A stretch of DNA of 64,000 nucleotides from Solirubrobacter deserti (lineage in GTDB: Bacteria > Actinomycetota > Thermoleophilia > Solirubrobacterales > Solirubrobacteraceae), in assembly GCF_003344625.1 (NCBI RefSeq), contig NZ_QPKJ02000004.1:558001-622000 (forward strand), given 5' to 3'. Below the pieces are notes generated by a model. It was not told the origin of the DNA, ran no database searches, and was given only the letters and a program-made list of their open reading frames with translations. Shown one piece after another: positions 40,731 to 49,425 of the stretch (its first letter is position 1; the number at the start of each line of letters is the position of its first letter). The position numbers were made by a program, and so were the translations under genes.

Positions 40731-41664
40731 TCTTCGCGATCAGCTCGCCGAGGACGCGCTCGGCGTCCTCGTTCTCGACCTGGCAGGTGCCGGCCGCCTC
40801 GTGGCCGCCGCCGCCGTAGCTGAGCATCAGCTCGCCGACGTTCGTCTTGGAGCTGCGGTCGATGATCGACTTGCCCGTCGCGAACACCGTGTTCTGCTGC
40901 CTGAGGCCCCACAGCACATGGATGGAGATGTTGCACTGGGGGAACAGCGCGTAGAGCATGAAGCGGTTGGTCGGGTGGATGATCTCCTCGTCGCGGAGGT
41001 CGAGCACGACCAGGTTGCCGTGCACGGTGGCGCAGCGCTTGATCTGCTCCTCCGCCTGCTCGGCGTGGGCGTTGTAGAGCGCGACGCGCTCGGCGACGTG
41101 CGGGTTCTCGAAGACCTCCTCGATCGACATCGCGACGATGACGTCGATCAGCTGCATCATCAGCTGGTAGTTGGAGATCTCGAACTCGCGGAAGCGGCCG
41201 AGGCCGGTGCGCGGGTCCATCAGGAAGTTGAGCATGACCCAGCCGGTGGGATGCAGGATCTCGTCGAGGTCGAACTGGGCGGCGTCGCCCTTGTCGACCG
41301 CATCCATGAGCTCCTCGATGCCGGGGAAGACCTCGGCGCCACCGTAGTAGTCGTACACCACGCGGGCCGCGGAGTCGGCGTCCGGGACGATCACGTGGTT
41401 CGGCTTGTCCTCGCCGACGCGGACGGCCTCGGAGTGGTGATGGTCGAACGAGATCGCCGCGTTCGGGTTGTACGGCACGTTCGTCGTGATGTCGTTCGGG
41501 CCGATGTCGACCTTCCCGTCCTGCACGTCCTTCGGATGGACGAAGAGAATGTCGTCGAGGATGCCGAGGTGCTTGAGCAGTGCGGCGCACACGAGCCCGT
41601 CGAAGTCCGAGCGGGTGACGAGCCGGTACCGCTCGACGTGCGTGGAGGTCATAGTCGTACTCAT
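40714..41664 (-). CDS. DHH-family phosphoesterase
   Basis: A protein of 316 residues. Metal-binding motifs of the DHH superfamily are SDFDGLVCAALL (motif I), AISFDHHHSEAV (the DHH motif, here DHHH) and later the DHHA1 glycine motif YGGGGHEAAGTCQV. Relatives include exopolyphosphatases, NrnA-type nanoRNases and c-di-AMP phosphodiesterases, which cannot be told apart here. No membrane or PAS domain is present. Considering the two GGDEF proteins upstream, a nucleotide-turnover role is possible but speculative. Confidence 0.85.
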   Translation of the reverse strand: MSTTMTSTHVERYRLVTRSDFDGLVCAALLKHLGILDDILFVHPKDVQDGKVDIGPNDITTNVPYNPNAAISFDHHHSEAVRVGEDKPNHVIVPDADSAARVVYDYYGGAEVFPGIEELMDAVDKGDAAQFDLDEILHPTGWVMLNFLMDPRTGLGRFREFEISNYQLMMQLIDVIVAMSIEEVFENPHVAERVALYNAHAEQAEEQIKRCATVHGNLVVLDLRDEEIIHPTNRFMLYALFPQCNISIHVLWGLRQQNTVFATGKSIIDRSSKTNVGELMLSYGGGGHEAAGTCQVENEDAERVLGELIAKINADG

Positions 41665-41722
41665 CCCCCGGGTACATCGGCGGTACGCGCTGAAAGTTCA
41701 ATGAGCGGGTACCTACCGGGCC

Positions 41723-43126
41723 ATGAAGGAGAGAGGCCTCTACAAGCAGCTGTGGTTCTGGGTGATCATCGCGATCGCCCTCGGCATCGTGTTCGGGCTG
41801 GTGGCGCCAGGGCCGGCGGAGAGCTCGAAATGGCTCGCCGACGCCTTCATCCAGCTGATCAAGGCCGTCACGGGCCCGGTGATCTTCCTCACGGTCGTGA
41901 TCGGCATCGCCTCGCTCGGCAACCTCGCGCGCGCGGGCGGGCTCGCGCTGCGGGCGCTGGCCTACTTCTTCGGCATGACCGTCATCGCGCTCAGCCTCGG
42001 CCTGCTGGCGGCGAACGTGTTCAAGCCCGGCGCGGGCTTCGAGGGCGAGCCGAGCGAGTCCGCGCGGCAGAGCGCCCAGGAGTCGATTGACGAGGCCGGC
42101 GCGTCCGAGGAGGGCGGCCTGGTCGGCTTCATCACCGACGACCTGCTGCCGACGAGCTTCGTCTCCCCGTTCGTGGAGAACGAGATCCTGCGCGTGCTGG
42201 TGCTCGCGATCCTCGTCGCCGCGGCCATCTCGATGCTCCCCGACGCCACGCGCAAGCCGATCATCAGCGTCTTCGAGACGCTGTCGAAAATCGTCTTCGG
42301 CGTGATCCGGCTGATCATGTGGGTCGCGCCGCTGGGCGCGTTCGGCGGCATGGCCTACACGGTCGCCGTGTTCGGCGCCGAGTCCCTTTCCAACCTCGCC
42401 GCGCTGATGGCCGTGTTCTGGGGCACCTGCGCGTTCTTCGTGTTCGTGGTGCTGGGCGCCGTCTCGCGCGCCGCGGGCTTCTCGATCTTCCGCCTGGTGC
42501 GGCTGATCCGCGACGAGCTGCTGATCATCGTCGGCACCTCCAGCTCGGAGACCGTGCTCCCGCGCCTGCTGGCCAAGACCCAGGCGGCGGGCGCCTCCAA
42601 GCAAGTCAGCGGCATGGTCCTGCCGACCGGCTACTCCTTCAACCTCGACGGCACCTGCATCTACCTCACGCTCGGCGCGCTGTTCATCGTGCAGGCCACC
42701 GGCCAGGACATGGCGATCGGCGAGCAGATCGCGCTCGCCGGCCTGATGATCCTGACCTCCAAGGGCGCCGCGGGCATCACGGGCGCGGGCCTGGTCACGC
42801 TGACCGCCTCGCTGACCGCGTTCGGCGGCACGTTCTTCAGCGCCGAGGCGATTGCGGTCGGCATCGCGCTCGTCGTCGGCATCGACCGCATCATGTCCGA
42901 GGGCCGCGCCCTCACCAACGCGATCGGCAACACGGTCGCGGTGATGGTCATCGCCAAGTGGCAGAACGAGCTCGACGTCGAGCACTTCGACAAGGTCCTG
43001 CACGATCCGACGATGATCGACCGCGAGGTCGAGGCCGCGATGCGCGGCGAGGACGTCTCGGAGCCGACCGGCCGCTTCGACCGCGACCGGGACCGCGAGA
43101 AAACGCCCGAGCTCGCTACGCCGTGA
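41723..43126 (+). CDS. Dicarboxylate/amino acid:cation symporter (DAACS, GltP/DctA type)
   Basis: A 467-residue transporter with the SLC1/DAACS fold. The HP1 segment is LLIIVGTSSSETVLPRLL, TM7 carries GYSFNLDGTCIYLTLGALFI, and HP2 reads MILTSKGAAGITGAGLVTL. The TM8 end (GIDRIMSEGRALTNAIGNTV) has the conserved Asp/Asn that bind substrate. It imports glutamate, aspartate or C4-dicarboxylates with H+ or Na+. An inserted acidic loop (~ESARQSAQESIDEAGASEE) between TM3 and TM4 is longer than in E. coli GltP. The 3' end overlaps the convergent HemQ gene by 11 bases. Confidence 0.93.
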   Translation: MKERGLYKQLWFWVIIAIALGIVFGLVAPGPAESSKWLADAFIQLIKAVTGPVIFLTVVIGIASLGNLARAGGLALRALAYFFGMTVIALSLGLLAANVFKPGAGFEGEPSESARQSAQESIDEAGASEEGGLVGFITDDLLPTSFVSPFVENEILRVLVLAILVAAAISMLPDATRKPIISVFETLSKIVFGVIRLIMWVAPLGAFGGMAYTVAVFGAESLSNLAALMAVFWGTCAFFVFVVLGAVSRAAGFSIFRLVRLIRDELLIIVGTSSSETVLPRLLAKTQAAGASKQVSGMVLPTGYSFNLDGTCIYLTLGALFIVQATGQDMAIGEQIALAGLMILTSKGAAGITGAGLVTLTASLTAFGGTFFSAEAIAVGIALVVGIDRIMSEGRALTNAIGNTVAVMVIAKWQNELDVEHFDKVLHDPTMIDREVEAAMRGEDVSEPTGRFDRDRDREKTPELATP

Positions 43127-43802
43127 CGGTGGCGGTGGCGCCGTCGAGCGCGTTCAGCGCGCGCTCGACGGACATCGCCACGCACGTGAACGTCGGCGTG
43201 TCGCGCTTGGTGAAGGCGGAAGCCTCGGTGGTGCGCAGGCGCTGCACGAGGTCCAGGAATACGGCGGGCTCGTCACCCTCGAAGGCGACCACGAACTCCT
43301 GGTCGTCCAGCCCGAAGGAGTACGACGTGTTGAGGTCGATGCTCGGGTACTCGCGGCCCACGCGGATGTGCTCCTGCATGATCCGCCAGCGCTCCTTCGG
43401 GTCCAGCCCGTACCACTCGCGCGTCTTGACGAAGGGGTAGACGAACAGGTACTTCGAGTGCGCCTCGCGGACCTCCAGGCGGGACTCGTCGGAGTACTCG
43501 CTCGGCTTGGTCATGGCCAGGAAGCTGTAGGGCGTCGTGGCCCAGCTCATCAGCCCGGACTGGGCGAGCACGACGTGGAACTCGTGGATGCGCTCGAGGT
43601 TGGTGGCCTGCGTGAGCAGCAGCAGGTCCGCGTCCCCGCGCGTGCCGACGGTCGAGAACGCGCGCAGCAGGCGCTCGGACGCGAAGTCCTCGCACGCGGC
43701 CATGAACTCGCGTTTGTGGGTGGCTCGCTCCTCCGCGTCCAGGCGCCGCCAGGCGGGATCGACCTTGAGGAACGTGTACTTGACGAACTGGCGCTCGGGC
43801 AT
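43116..43802 (-). CDS. hemQ: Coproheme decarboxylase / chlorite-dismutase family (HemQ)
   Basis: A 228-residue protein of the HemQ/ChdC branch: VYPFVKTREWYGLDPKER contains the catalytic-Tyr region, and RIMQEHIRVGREYPSIDLNT contains the proximal haem His. HemQ converts coproheme III to haem b with peroxide, the last step of the coproporphyrin-dependent pathway typical of Actinobacteria and Firmicutes. No other hem gene lies nearby. It is divergent from the glycosyltransferase fusion. Confidence 0.9.
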   Translation of the reverse strand: MPERQFVKYTFLKVDPAWRRLDAEERATHKREFMAACEDFASERLLRAFSTVGTRGDADLLLLTQATNLERIHEFHVVLAQSGLMSWATTPYSFLAMTKPSEYSDESRLEVREAHSKYLFVYPFVKTREWYGLDPKERWRIMQEHIRVGREYPSIDLNTSYSFGLDDQEFVVAFEGDEPAVFLDLVQRLRTTEASAFTKRDTPTFTCVAMSVERALNALDGATATVTA

Positions 43803-43877
43803 CTCTGTGGTCTGCAGGATAGGTGAAGAGCGGTTAGCCGCACCCTGGATTCACGCGCGAACACATAGGATCGCGGA

Positions 43878-46175
43878 ATGCGGGTCGCGCTGGTCTCCCC
43901 GTACTCCTGGACATATCCCGGCGGGGTGACCCGCCACATCGAAGCGCTGAGAGCCGAGCTGGACCGTGCTGGTCATGACGTTCGCGTGTTCGCGCCCTTC
44001 GACCCTGATCGGCGCCTGACGGCGGCGCTGCACCGCGGTGCGCGCCCGCAGGACCGCGAGGTGCCGGAGTGGCTGACGCCGCTGGGCCCGACGATCGGCT
44101 GGCCGTCCAACGGCGCCGTCTCGAACCTCTCGCCGTTCCCGTCGGCCGTCTCGACCCTGCGCCGCGAGCTGCGCGCGGGCGGCTTCGACGTCGTCCACCT
44201 GCACGAGCCCGTGGCCCCCGTGGTCGCCTGGGACGCGCTCACGAGCGTCGAAGCGCCGCTCGTCGGCACGTTCCACTGCTACTCGGAGTCCGTGCCGCCG
44301 CACAAGGTCGCGGCGCTGATCGGCGCGCGGCGCAAGCTCAACCGGCTCAACGTCCAGATCGCCGTCAGCGAGGCGGCGGCGTGGACGGGGCGCCGTTTCT
44401 ACGGCGGTCGCTACCGGATCGTCCCGAACGGCGTCGCGCTGCCGGAGGGCGGCGTGCCCGCGCCGCGTGAGCGCGCCGCCGGCGAGCCGCTGCGGATCGT
44501 CTTCGTCGGCCAGGCCGTCGGGCGCAAGGGCCTGCCGGTGCTCCTGCGCGCGTTCGAGGCGCTGCGCGGGCAGGTTCCGGCCGAGCTCACCGTCATCGGC
44601 CTGACGCAGGCGGAGTTGGCGCCGCTGCTCGTCGAGGGCGAGGGCGTGACCGCGCTCGGCCGCGTCGACGACGCGGTGAAGGCCGCCGTGCTGCGCGACG
44701 CCGACGTGCTGTGCGCGCCGTCGCTCGGCGGCGAATCGTTCGGGATGGTGCTGACGGAGGCGTTCGCGGCGGGCACGCCGGTCGTCGCCTCCGACATCGC
44801 GGGCTACCGCGACGTCGTCACCGCCGGCACGGACGGCGTGCTGGTCCCGCGCGGGAACGCGACCGCGCTGGCCGAGACGCTGCGGGACCTGGCGCTGGAC
44901 CCGGGCCGCGTGCAGCGGATGGCGCAGGGCGCCGCCGTGAGCGCCGAGCGCTACGCGTGGCCGCGCGTGGCCGAGCAGGTCGTCACCGCCTACGAGGACG
45001 CGCGCGCGGTGCCGGAGCCGTCCACCGCGACCCAGCGCGTGGCCGTCAAGCTCGGCGCGGTGCCGCGCGACGGCCTGCCGCGCGTGGGCGCCCAGCGGCT
45101 GCCGTCGCTGGAGCCGGTGCCCGAGCGGCGGCGCGGCGCGCTGGTCCGGCGCGGGGCGATCGGGCTGGCCGGGCTGATGACGGTGGTCGGCGCGGTGCTC
45201 GCGGTCGATCACATCGGCCCGGCGCGGATCGGCGACGCGCTCGTGCGCTCGAGCCCGCCGTGGGTGCTGTTCGGGCTCGCCCTGATGTGCCTGTCGATGC
45301 TCGCCCGCGCGGTGAGCTGGCACGCGATCTTGAAGGCGGCGCTGCCCGGCGCCCGCCCGAAGCTGGCCGACGCCGTGCAGGGCACGACGATCGGCGTGCT
45401 GATGAGCGCGACGCTGCCCGCCCGGCTGGGCGAGCCGTCACGCGCGTTGATCGTGGCGCGGCGATTGGGGCGCGCGCGGGACCGGTTGCCCGTGGTGCTG
45501 GGCACGATCGTGTCCCAGACGCTGATCAACGTGCTCGCGCTGGTGATCCTCGGCGCGGTGATGTTCATCACCATCGGGCTCTTCGCGGGCCGCCAGCAGG
45601 CGCTGGTCTGGTACGCGCTCGCGCCGATCGGGTTGCTGGCGCTCGTGCTGGTCGCGCCGGCGCTCGTGCGCTCAGGCCGGCCCACGAGGTCGCGCTGGGT
45701 GCGGCAGGGCCGCCAGGCCATCGCGCGCGTGCGCTCGGGCCTGGTCGTGTTCCGGCGCCCGCGCGAGGGGTTCGTGGCGATCACGATGCAGCTCGGCGCG
45801 TGGGCGCTGCAGTGGGTGGCGTGCTACGTGCTGCTGGTGGCCCTCGGGCTCGAGCACAAGGCCGACCTCGGCGCCGCGGCCGCGATCCTGTTCGCCGTCA
45901 ACGTCACCGCCGTGCTGCCGGTCACGCCCTCCAACGTGGGCGTCTTCCAGGCCGCATGCATGGCGGTGCTGGTCGGCGCGTACGGCGTCGCGCCCGCGCA
46001 GGCGCTCGGCTACGGGATCATCCTGCAGGCGGTCGAGGTCGCGTGCGCGGTCGTCATGGGCGGTCCGGCGCTGGTCAAGGAAGGGCTGAGCTGGCGCGAG
46101 GTGCGCCTGCGCGCCCTGCACAGCGCGCCCGTGCGGCTGTCGGCGCCGAAAGCGCCAGAGCCCGCCGAGGCCTAA
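43878..46175 (+). CDS. Fusion of a GT4 glycosyltransferase and a YbhN/UPF0104-type membrane domain
   Basis: One reading frame of 765 residues. Residues 1-~375 are a GT4 glycosyltransferase with the PimA/PimC-like opening (ALVSPYSWTYPGGVTRHIEA) and the donor site SLGGESFGMVLTEAFAAGTP. After a linker, ~420-740 form about eight membrane helices of the lysylphosphatidylglycerol-synthase-TM/UPF0104 family (TLPARLGEPSRALIVARRLG, then VTPSNVGVFQAACMAVLVG). The first half would attach a sugar to a lipid acceptor and the second probably moves or houses the glycolipid. A phosphatidylinositol mannoside-type acceptor is plausible. Fusion is seen directly in the frame. Confidence 0.88.
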   Translation: MRVALVSPYSWTYPGGVTRHIEALRAELDRAGHDVRVFAPFDPDRRLTAALHRGARPQDREVPEWLTPLGPTIGWPSNGAVSNLSPFPSAVSTLRRELRAGGFDVVHLHEPVAPVVAWDALTSVEAPLVGTFHCYSESVPPHKVAALIGARRKLNRLNVQIAVSEAAAWTGRRFYGGRYRIVPNGVALPEGGVPAPRERAAGEPLRIVFVGQAVGRKGLPVLLRAFEALRGQVPAELTVIGLTQAELAPLLVEGEGVTALGRVDDAVKAAVLRDADVLCAPSLGGESFGMVLTEAFAAGTPVVASDIAGYRDVVTAGTDGVLVPRGNATALAETLRDLALDPGRVQRMAQGAAVSAERYAWPRVAEQVVTAYEDARAVPEPSTATQRVAVKLGAVPRDGLPRVGAQRLPSLEPVPERRRGALVRRGAIGLAGLMTVVGAVLAVDHIGPARIGDALVRSSPPWVLFGLALMCLSMLARAVSWHAILKAALPGARPKLADAVQGTTIGVLMSATLPARLGEPSRALIVARRLGRARDRLPVVLGTIVSQTLINVLALVILGAVMFITIGLFAGRQQALVWYALAPIGLLALVLVAPALVRSGRPTRSRWVRQGRQAIARVRSGLVVFRRPREGFVAITMQLGAWALQWVACYVLLVALGLEHKADLGAAAAILFAVNVTAVLPVTPSNVGVFQAACMAVLVGAYGVAPAQALGYGIILQAVEVACAVVMGGPALVKEGLSWREVRLRALHSAPVRLSAPKAPEPAEA

Positions 46176-46597
46176 CCGTCAATCAGCCAGCGGCCGCCGA
46201 CCTTGCGCAGCTGCTGCGTCCAGCCGTGGTCGGTGTAGACGGTCGCGGTGTCGCCCTGGATGCGGATCTCCTCGTTCGCGACCGTCTCAGCATCGAGTGA
46301 GACGAGGATCGCCTCGCCGAGGGGCTCGCCGTCGCTCGGCTCGATGGTCTCCTCGGCGTGGCTTGCCAGGGTGCGGATGCCCTCGGCGCAGTCACGCGCA
46401 TCGCCGGCGTAGGCGCGGCGCAACGCCTCGGTCATGCGCGCGCACGCGGCGTCGTAGTTCAGCTGCTCCCACGCGCGGTCGTAGTCGCGCAGGGCCTGTT
46501 GGACGTGCTGCTGCTCCGGCGCGCCGCAGCCGGCAAGGACGACGGCGAGGACCGCAAGGCGGTGCACGCGACTTGACCTTGCCCTCGGGGGAGACAT
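46172..46597 (-). CDS. Small lipoprotein (paralogue of 47737)
   Basis: A 141-residue protein starting at ATG 46597. Lipobox VVLAGC anchors Cys24. The mature part is an alpha+beta SnoaL/NTF2-like cone fold in outline (HVQQALRDYDRAWEQLNYDA, and the final RKVGGRWLIDG, which is the signature end of many such secreted proteins). Function unknown. A shorter relative at 47737 ends RRVDDRWLIDSEG. The stop overlaps the fusion gene by four bases, and the MerR gene starts 12 bases upstream on the other strand. Confidence 0.75.
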   Translation of the reverse strand: MSPPRARSSRVHRLAVLAVVLAGCGAPEQQHVQQALRDYDRAWEQLNYDAACARMTEALRRAYAGDARDCAEGIRTLASHAEETIEPSDGEPLGEAILVSLDAETVANEEIRIQGDTATVYTDHGWTQQLRKVGGRWLIDG

Positions 46598-46609
46598 GAC
46601 AATCCCATT

Positions 46610-47335
46610 GTGGCCAGACCAAGCGACCTGATCGGCGCGTTCGCGCGGCGGGTGCGGCTGAGCCCGCGCCAGCTGCGCGACTACGACGAGCTCGGCCTGC
46701 TCGCGCCCGCCTACGTCGACCCCGACAGCGGCTACCGCTACTACCACCGCGGGCAGGTACGCAGCGCGATCACGATCGGGCTGCTGCGCTCGCTGGACGT
46801 GCCGCTGCCGGAGATCCACGCGCTGCTGGTGGCCGACGAGGTCGCGCCGCTGCTGGAGCGCCAGCGGGCGCGGGTGGAGGCGGAGCTCGAGCGGGCGCAG
46901 CAGGCGCTGCGGGCGCTGGACCGGCTGATCGGGTCCGACGAGCTGATCCCGTACGCCGTGGTCGAGCGCGACGAGCCGGCGCTGTCGCTCACGGTGCTGC
47001 GCGGCCGCTGCGACGCGGCCGAGCTGGACGGCGCCGCGGCGACGCTGATCGGCGAGCTGCCCGACGGTCCCGTGACCGGCCTGTACCCGCTCGACCTCGA
47101 AGGCGAGGTCGAGTTCATGGTCGGTGTGCCGGGACCCGGAATGGAGCTGCCGGCGGCACGCGTGGCGGTCGCGACCCACCGCGGGCGCTACGCCGAGCTG
47201 CCGCTCGCCTACTTCGCGCTGCTCGCGCACGCCGAGGAGCGCGGCCGCCGGCCGGGCGCCTGGGTCCGTGAGCGCTACCTCGAGGCGGCGTCGCCGGAAG
47301 CGGCCGTCACCGAAGTGCTGTTGCCCTACGAATAG
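46610..47335 (+). CDS. MerR-family transcriptional regulator with effector domain
   Basis: A protein of 241 residues starting at GTG 46610. The N-terminal MerR helix-turn-helix spans residues ~7-75 (LSPRQLRDYDELGLLAPAYV, then YRYYHRGQVRSAITIGLLRS), followed by a coiled linker and a C-terminal domain (~125-241) that resembles the BmrR/GyrI-like ligand-binding fold (VATHRGRYAELPLAYFALL). It probably senses a small hydrophobic compound. The VOC gene begins 10 bases downstream; the pair likely forms a resistance or sensing unit. Confidence 0.9.
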   Translation: MARPSDLIGAFARRVRLSPRQLRDYDELGLLAPAYVDPDSGYRYYHRGQVRSAITIGLLRSLDVPLPEIHALLVADEVAPLLERQRARVEAELERAQQALRALDRLIGSDELIPYAVVERDEPALSLTVLRGRCDAAELDGAAATLIGELPDGPVTGLYPLDLEGEVEFMVGVPGPGMELPAARVAVATHRGRYAELPLAYFALLAHAEERGRRPGAWVRERYLEAASPEAAVTEVLLPYE

Positions 47336-47345
47336 GAGGCTGACG

Positions 47346-47756
47346 ATGTCCGTCACCGCGCTGTACCCGGTCCTGATGACCGATCGTCCCGCCGTGCTCG
47401 CGCGCTTCTACGCGCAGCTGCTGGACCTGGAGCCCGTGTTCGAGGCCGACTGGTTCGTGCAGCTGACGGGCCAGATGGGCTTCGTCGCCCGCGACCACGA
47501 CTCCGTGCCGGAGCGCTTCCGCGGCGCTCGCACCGCCGGCCTGCTCGTGACCGTCGAGGTGGAGGACGTCGACGCCGTGCACGAGCGTGCGCAGGCGATG
47601 GCGCTGCCGATGGAGCTCACGCTGCGCAGCGAGAACTGGGGCCAGCGGCACTTCATCACGGCCGACCCGGACGGCACGGCCGTCGACGTCGTGCAGGTGA
47701 TCCCGGTGACCTCCGAGGAGATCGCCGCGCAGTACGTCAGCCCTCCGAGTCGATGA
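47346..47756 (+). CDS. VOC-family (glyoxalase/bleomycin resistance-like) protein
   Basis: A protein of 136 residues with two betaalphabetabetabeta modules: RPAVLARFYAQLLDLEPVFE in the first, VEDVDAVHERAQAMALPMEL in the second and HFITADPDGTAVDVVQVIPV as the final strand. Family members are antibiotic-binding proteins, dioxygenases or isomerases; the metal triad is not evident, favouring a binding role. It lies directly downstream of the MerR regulator and overlaps the convergent lipoprotein gene by 20 bases. Confidence 0.88.
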   Translation: MSVTALYPVLMTDRPAVLARFYAQLLDLEPVFEADWFVQLTGQMGFVARDHDSVPERFRGARTAGLLVTVEVEDVDAVHERAQAMALPMELTLRSENWGQRHFITADPDGTAVDVVQVIPVTSEEIAAQYVSPPSR

Positions 47757-48084
47757 GCCAGCGGTCGTCGACCCTGCGCAGCCGCGTGACCGAGTCGCTG
47801 TCGTAACGCACCGTGGCGCGGTCGCCATCCACGTCGATGTCGGTCACGTGGCCCTCGTGGACGTAGAAGACCGCGACCGGCTCGTTGCCGAGCGTGACGT
47901 CCATGTCCGCGTCTTCCTCGGGGCAGAACCCGCGTTGCGCGGCGCCCGTGCGCAACGCGCACATCGCGTCCCAGTCGCGGCGCTCGGCCGCCCGTGCGTC
48001 CGCGTCGAGCGTCGCGCGCACGGCATCCTCCTCACCGCAGCCGGTGAAGGCGAGCGCGAGCAGCACGGCGGCGACGCGTTTCAC
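47737..48084 (-). CDS. Small lipoprotein (paralogue of 46172)
   Basis: A 115-residue secreted lipoprotein: signal MKRVAAVLLALAFTGC with Cys16 as the anchor, then a small alpha+beta domain rich in Asp/Arg ending in RRVDDRWLIDSEG. It is a shorter relative of the protein at 46172, which ends RKVGGRWLIDG. The two lie on the minus strand on either side of the MerR-VOC pair. The start overlaps the stop of the Mug-like gene by four bases (ATGA). Confidence 0.7.
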   Translation of the reverse strand: MKRVAAVLLALAFTGCGEEDAVRATLDADARAAERRDWDAMCALRTGAAQRGFCPEEDADMDVTLGNEPVAVFYVHEGHVTDIDVDGDRATVRYDSDSVTRLRRVDDRWLIDSEG

Positions 48085-48602
48085 AGGGCCTCAGCATAAG
48101 CGCGGGCCTCGGCGAACCGGCGCGCGAAGTCCGCGGGCGTGTGGTGGGCGTTGAGCCCGCTCGTGTTCGGGAGGATCCAGACCGGGCGGCCGCCGATGGT
48201 CTCGGCCTGCAGGCCGAGCGCGGCCCGGCGGCGCCCGAAGGCGGTCCGGTAGGCGGTGACGCCGACGATGGCGACCAGGCGCGGCCGGAGCTCGGCGACG
48301 AGCCGCTCGAGCTCCGCCGCGCCCGCGCGCAGCTCGTCCGCGCTGAGCTCCGACGCCGCGCGGGTCGGCCGGGGCGCGATGTTCGTGATGCCCAGGCCGT
48401 ACTCGGGCAGCGTGACGTCCTCCTCGGGGGCGAGCAGGCGCGGCGTGAATCCCGACGCGTGCAGCGCGGGCCAGAACCGGTTGCCGGGCCGCGCGAAGTT
48501 GTGTCCGGTCTGGGCCGAGCGCAGGCCGGGGTTGATGCCGACGAAGAGGACCTTCAGGTTCGGGGCGACGATCGGTGGGAGCGCCTGCGTCACGGCATGC
48601 AC
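48081..48602 (-). CDS. mug: G/U mismatch-specific uracil-DNA glycosylase (Mug family)
   Basis: A protein of 173 residues. The uracil-DNA glycosylase motif A is VLFVGINPGLRSAQTGHNFA, with ARPGNRFWPAL following. The second motif is LPNTSGLNAHHT near the C-terminus, which in the Mug branch replaces the HPSPLS of the main UDG family. It excises uracil or thymine from mismatches. The start is one of two GTG codons (48602 or 48593); neither has a strong ribosome site. It sits upstream of the lipoprotein on the same strand. Confidence 0.85.
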   Translation of the reverse strand: MHAVTQALPPIVAPNLKVLFVGINPGLRSAQTGHNFARPGNRFWPALHASGFTPRLLAPEEDVTLPEYGLGITNIAPRPTRAASELSADELRAGAAELERLVAELRPRLVAIVGVTAYRTAFGRRRAALGLQAETIGGRPVWILPNTSGLNAHHTPADFARRFAEARAYAEAL

Positions 48603-48650
48603 GATGACGTAGCCCGCGTCGCCGGACGCCGGGAGGGGGAGCGTCGGGCC

Positions 48651-49121
48651 ATGTCCCACATGCACGGTCCCGCCACGGACTTCGATCGCGCCCGCACCCC
48701 GGCGCAGTGGTATTGCCTGCTCGCCGGCGCAGCACTCGCGCTGGCCGGCCTCGCCGGCTTCATCGCCGACGCGAGCTTCGAGTTCGGCGACGGCATCGAC
48801 GGCGGCTCGCTGCTCGGGTTCGAGGTCAACGGGGTGCACAACCTCATCCACCTGGCGTCCGGTGCGCTGCTGCTGGTGGCGTCGCCGCGGCGCGACACCG
48901 CCAAGGCGGTGGCGATCGCGTTCGGGGCCACCTACGCGCTCGTCGCCGTGATCGGCCTGATCGACGGCGATGACGTCCTCGGGCTGATCCCGATCAACAG
49001 CGCCGACAACGTGCTGCACGTCGGCCTCGCGCTGGTCGGCCTGGTCGCCGGGCTCGTGTCGCGCAGCGCGAGCCGCCGCGACAGCGACACGCTCGTCGAT
49101 CGCACCTCGCCGACCGCCTGA
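48651..49121 (+). CDS. DUF4383 family membrane protein
   Basis: A 156-residue protein with four membrane helices. Landmarks of DUF4383 are TPAQWYCLLAGAALALAGLA, the FEVNGVHNLIHLASGALLLV stretch with the conserved NxxHxxxH, and LIPINSADNVLHVGLALVGL. The family is restricted mainly to actinobacteria and of unknown function; the His/Asn pattern suggests metal or haem binding in the membrane. It is separated from the Mug gene by a short divergent gap and ends 10 bases before a strong hairpin. Confidence 0.85.
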   Translation: MSHMHGPATDFDRARTPAQWYCLLAGAALALAGLAGFIADASFEFGDGIDGGSLLGFEVNGVHNLIHLASGALLLVASPRRDTAKAVAIAFGATYALVAVIGLIDGDDVLGLIPINSADNVLHVGLALVGLVAGLVSRSASRRDSDTLVDRTSPTA

Positions 49122-49130
49122 GTCACAACT

Positions 49131-49166
49131 TCAGGGCCCACGCGATACATAGAGCGTGGGTCCTGA
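49131..49166 (+). terminator. Strong hairpin after the DUF4383 gene
   Basis: Arms TCAGGGCCCACGC and GCGTGGGTCCTGA (13 base pairs including one G-U) with a 10-base loop GATACATAGA, starting 10 bases after the DUF4383 stop. There is no T-run. It overlaps the first codons of the degenerate sigma-like remnant, which argues against that remnant being expressed from its apparent start. Confidence 0.6.
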
Positions 49167-49425
49167 GGATGCTCGCACCGATGAAGCGCTGCTGGCCGCG
49201 ACCGCGACCGACCCGCAGGCGTTCGCCGTCTTCTACCGGCGCCACCTGCGGGCCGTGCTCGCGTTCCTCGTGCACCCACCGACGTCCGCACGCTGGTCCC
49301 GTCGCCCGTCGGCCACGCGATCCTCGCCGTCTACCGACGGGGACTTCGTCTCCGGCAGCCTCCGGCTCACCGCCCATCTGCAGGGCGGCGGGACCTGGAC
49401 GCAGGAGTGCCCGCTGGGCTTCTAG
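49156..49425 (+). pseudogene. Remnant of an ECF sigma factor N-terminus
   Basis: The first ~35 residues (DEALLAATATDPQAFAVFYR, then RHLRAVLAFLV) look like sigma region 2 of an ECF factor. The similarity then stops abruptly at about 49270, after which the frame turns Arg/Ser-rich and ends with an unrelated segment (DGDFVSGSLRLTAHLQGG). A neighbouring frame reads TLVPSPVGHAILAVY just before that segment, so at least one more frame change is involved. I take it as a decayed gene, probably two deleted genes joined. The start lies inside a hairpin. Confidence 0.5.

Noticed and set aside
41723..43126. Frameshift suspicion from the acidic insert in the symporter
   Set aside because: Frame is continuous, and DAACS proteins of actinobacteria commonly have variable loops at this position.
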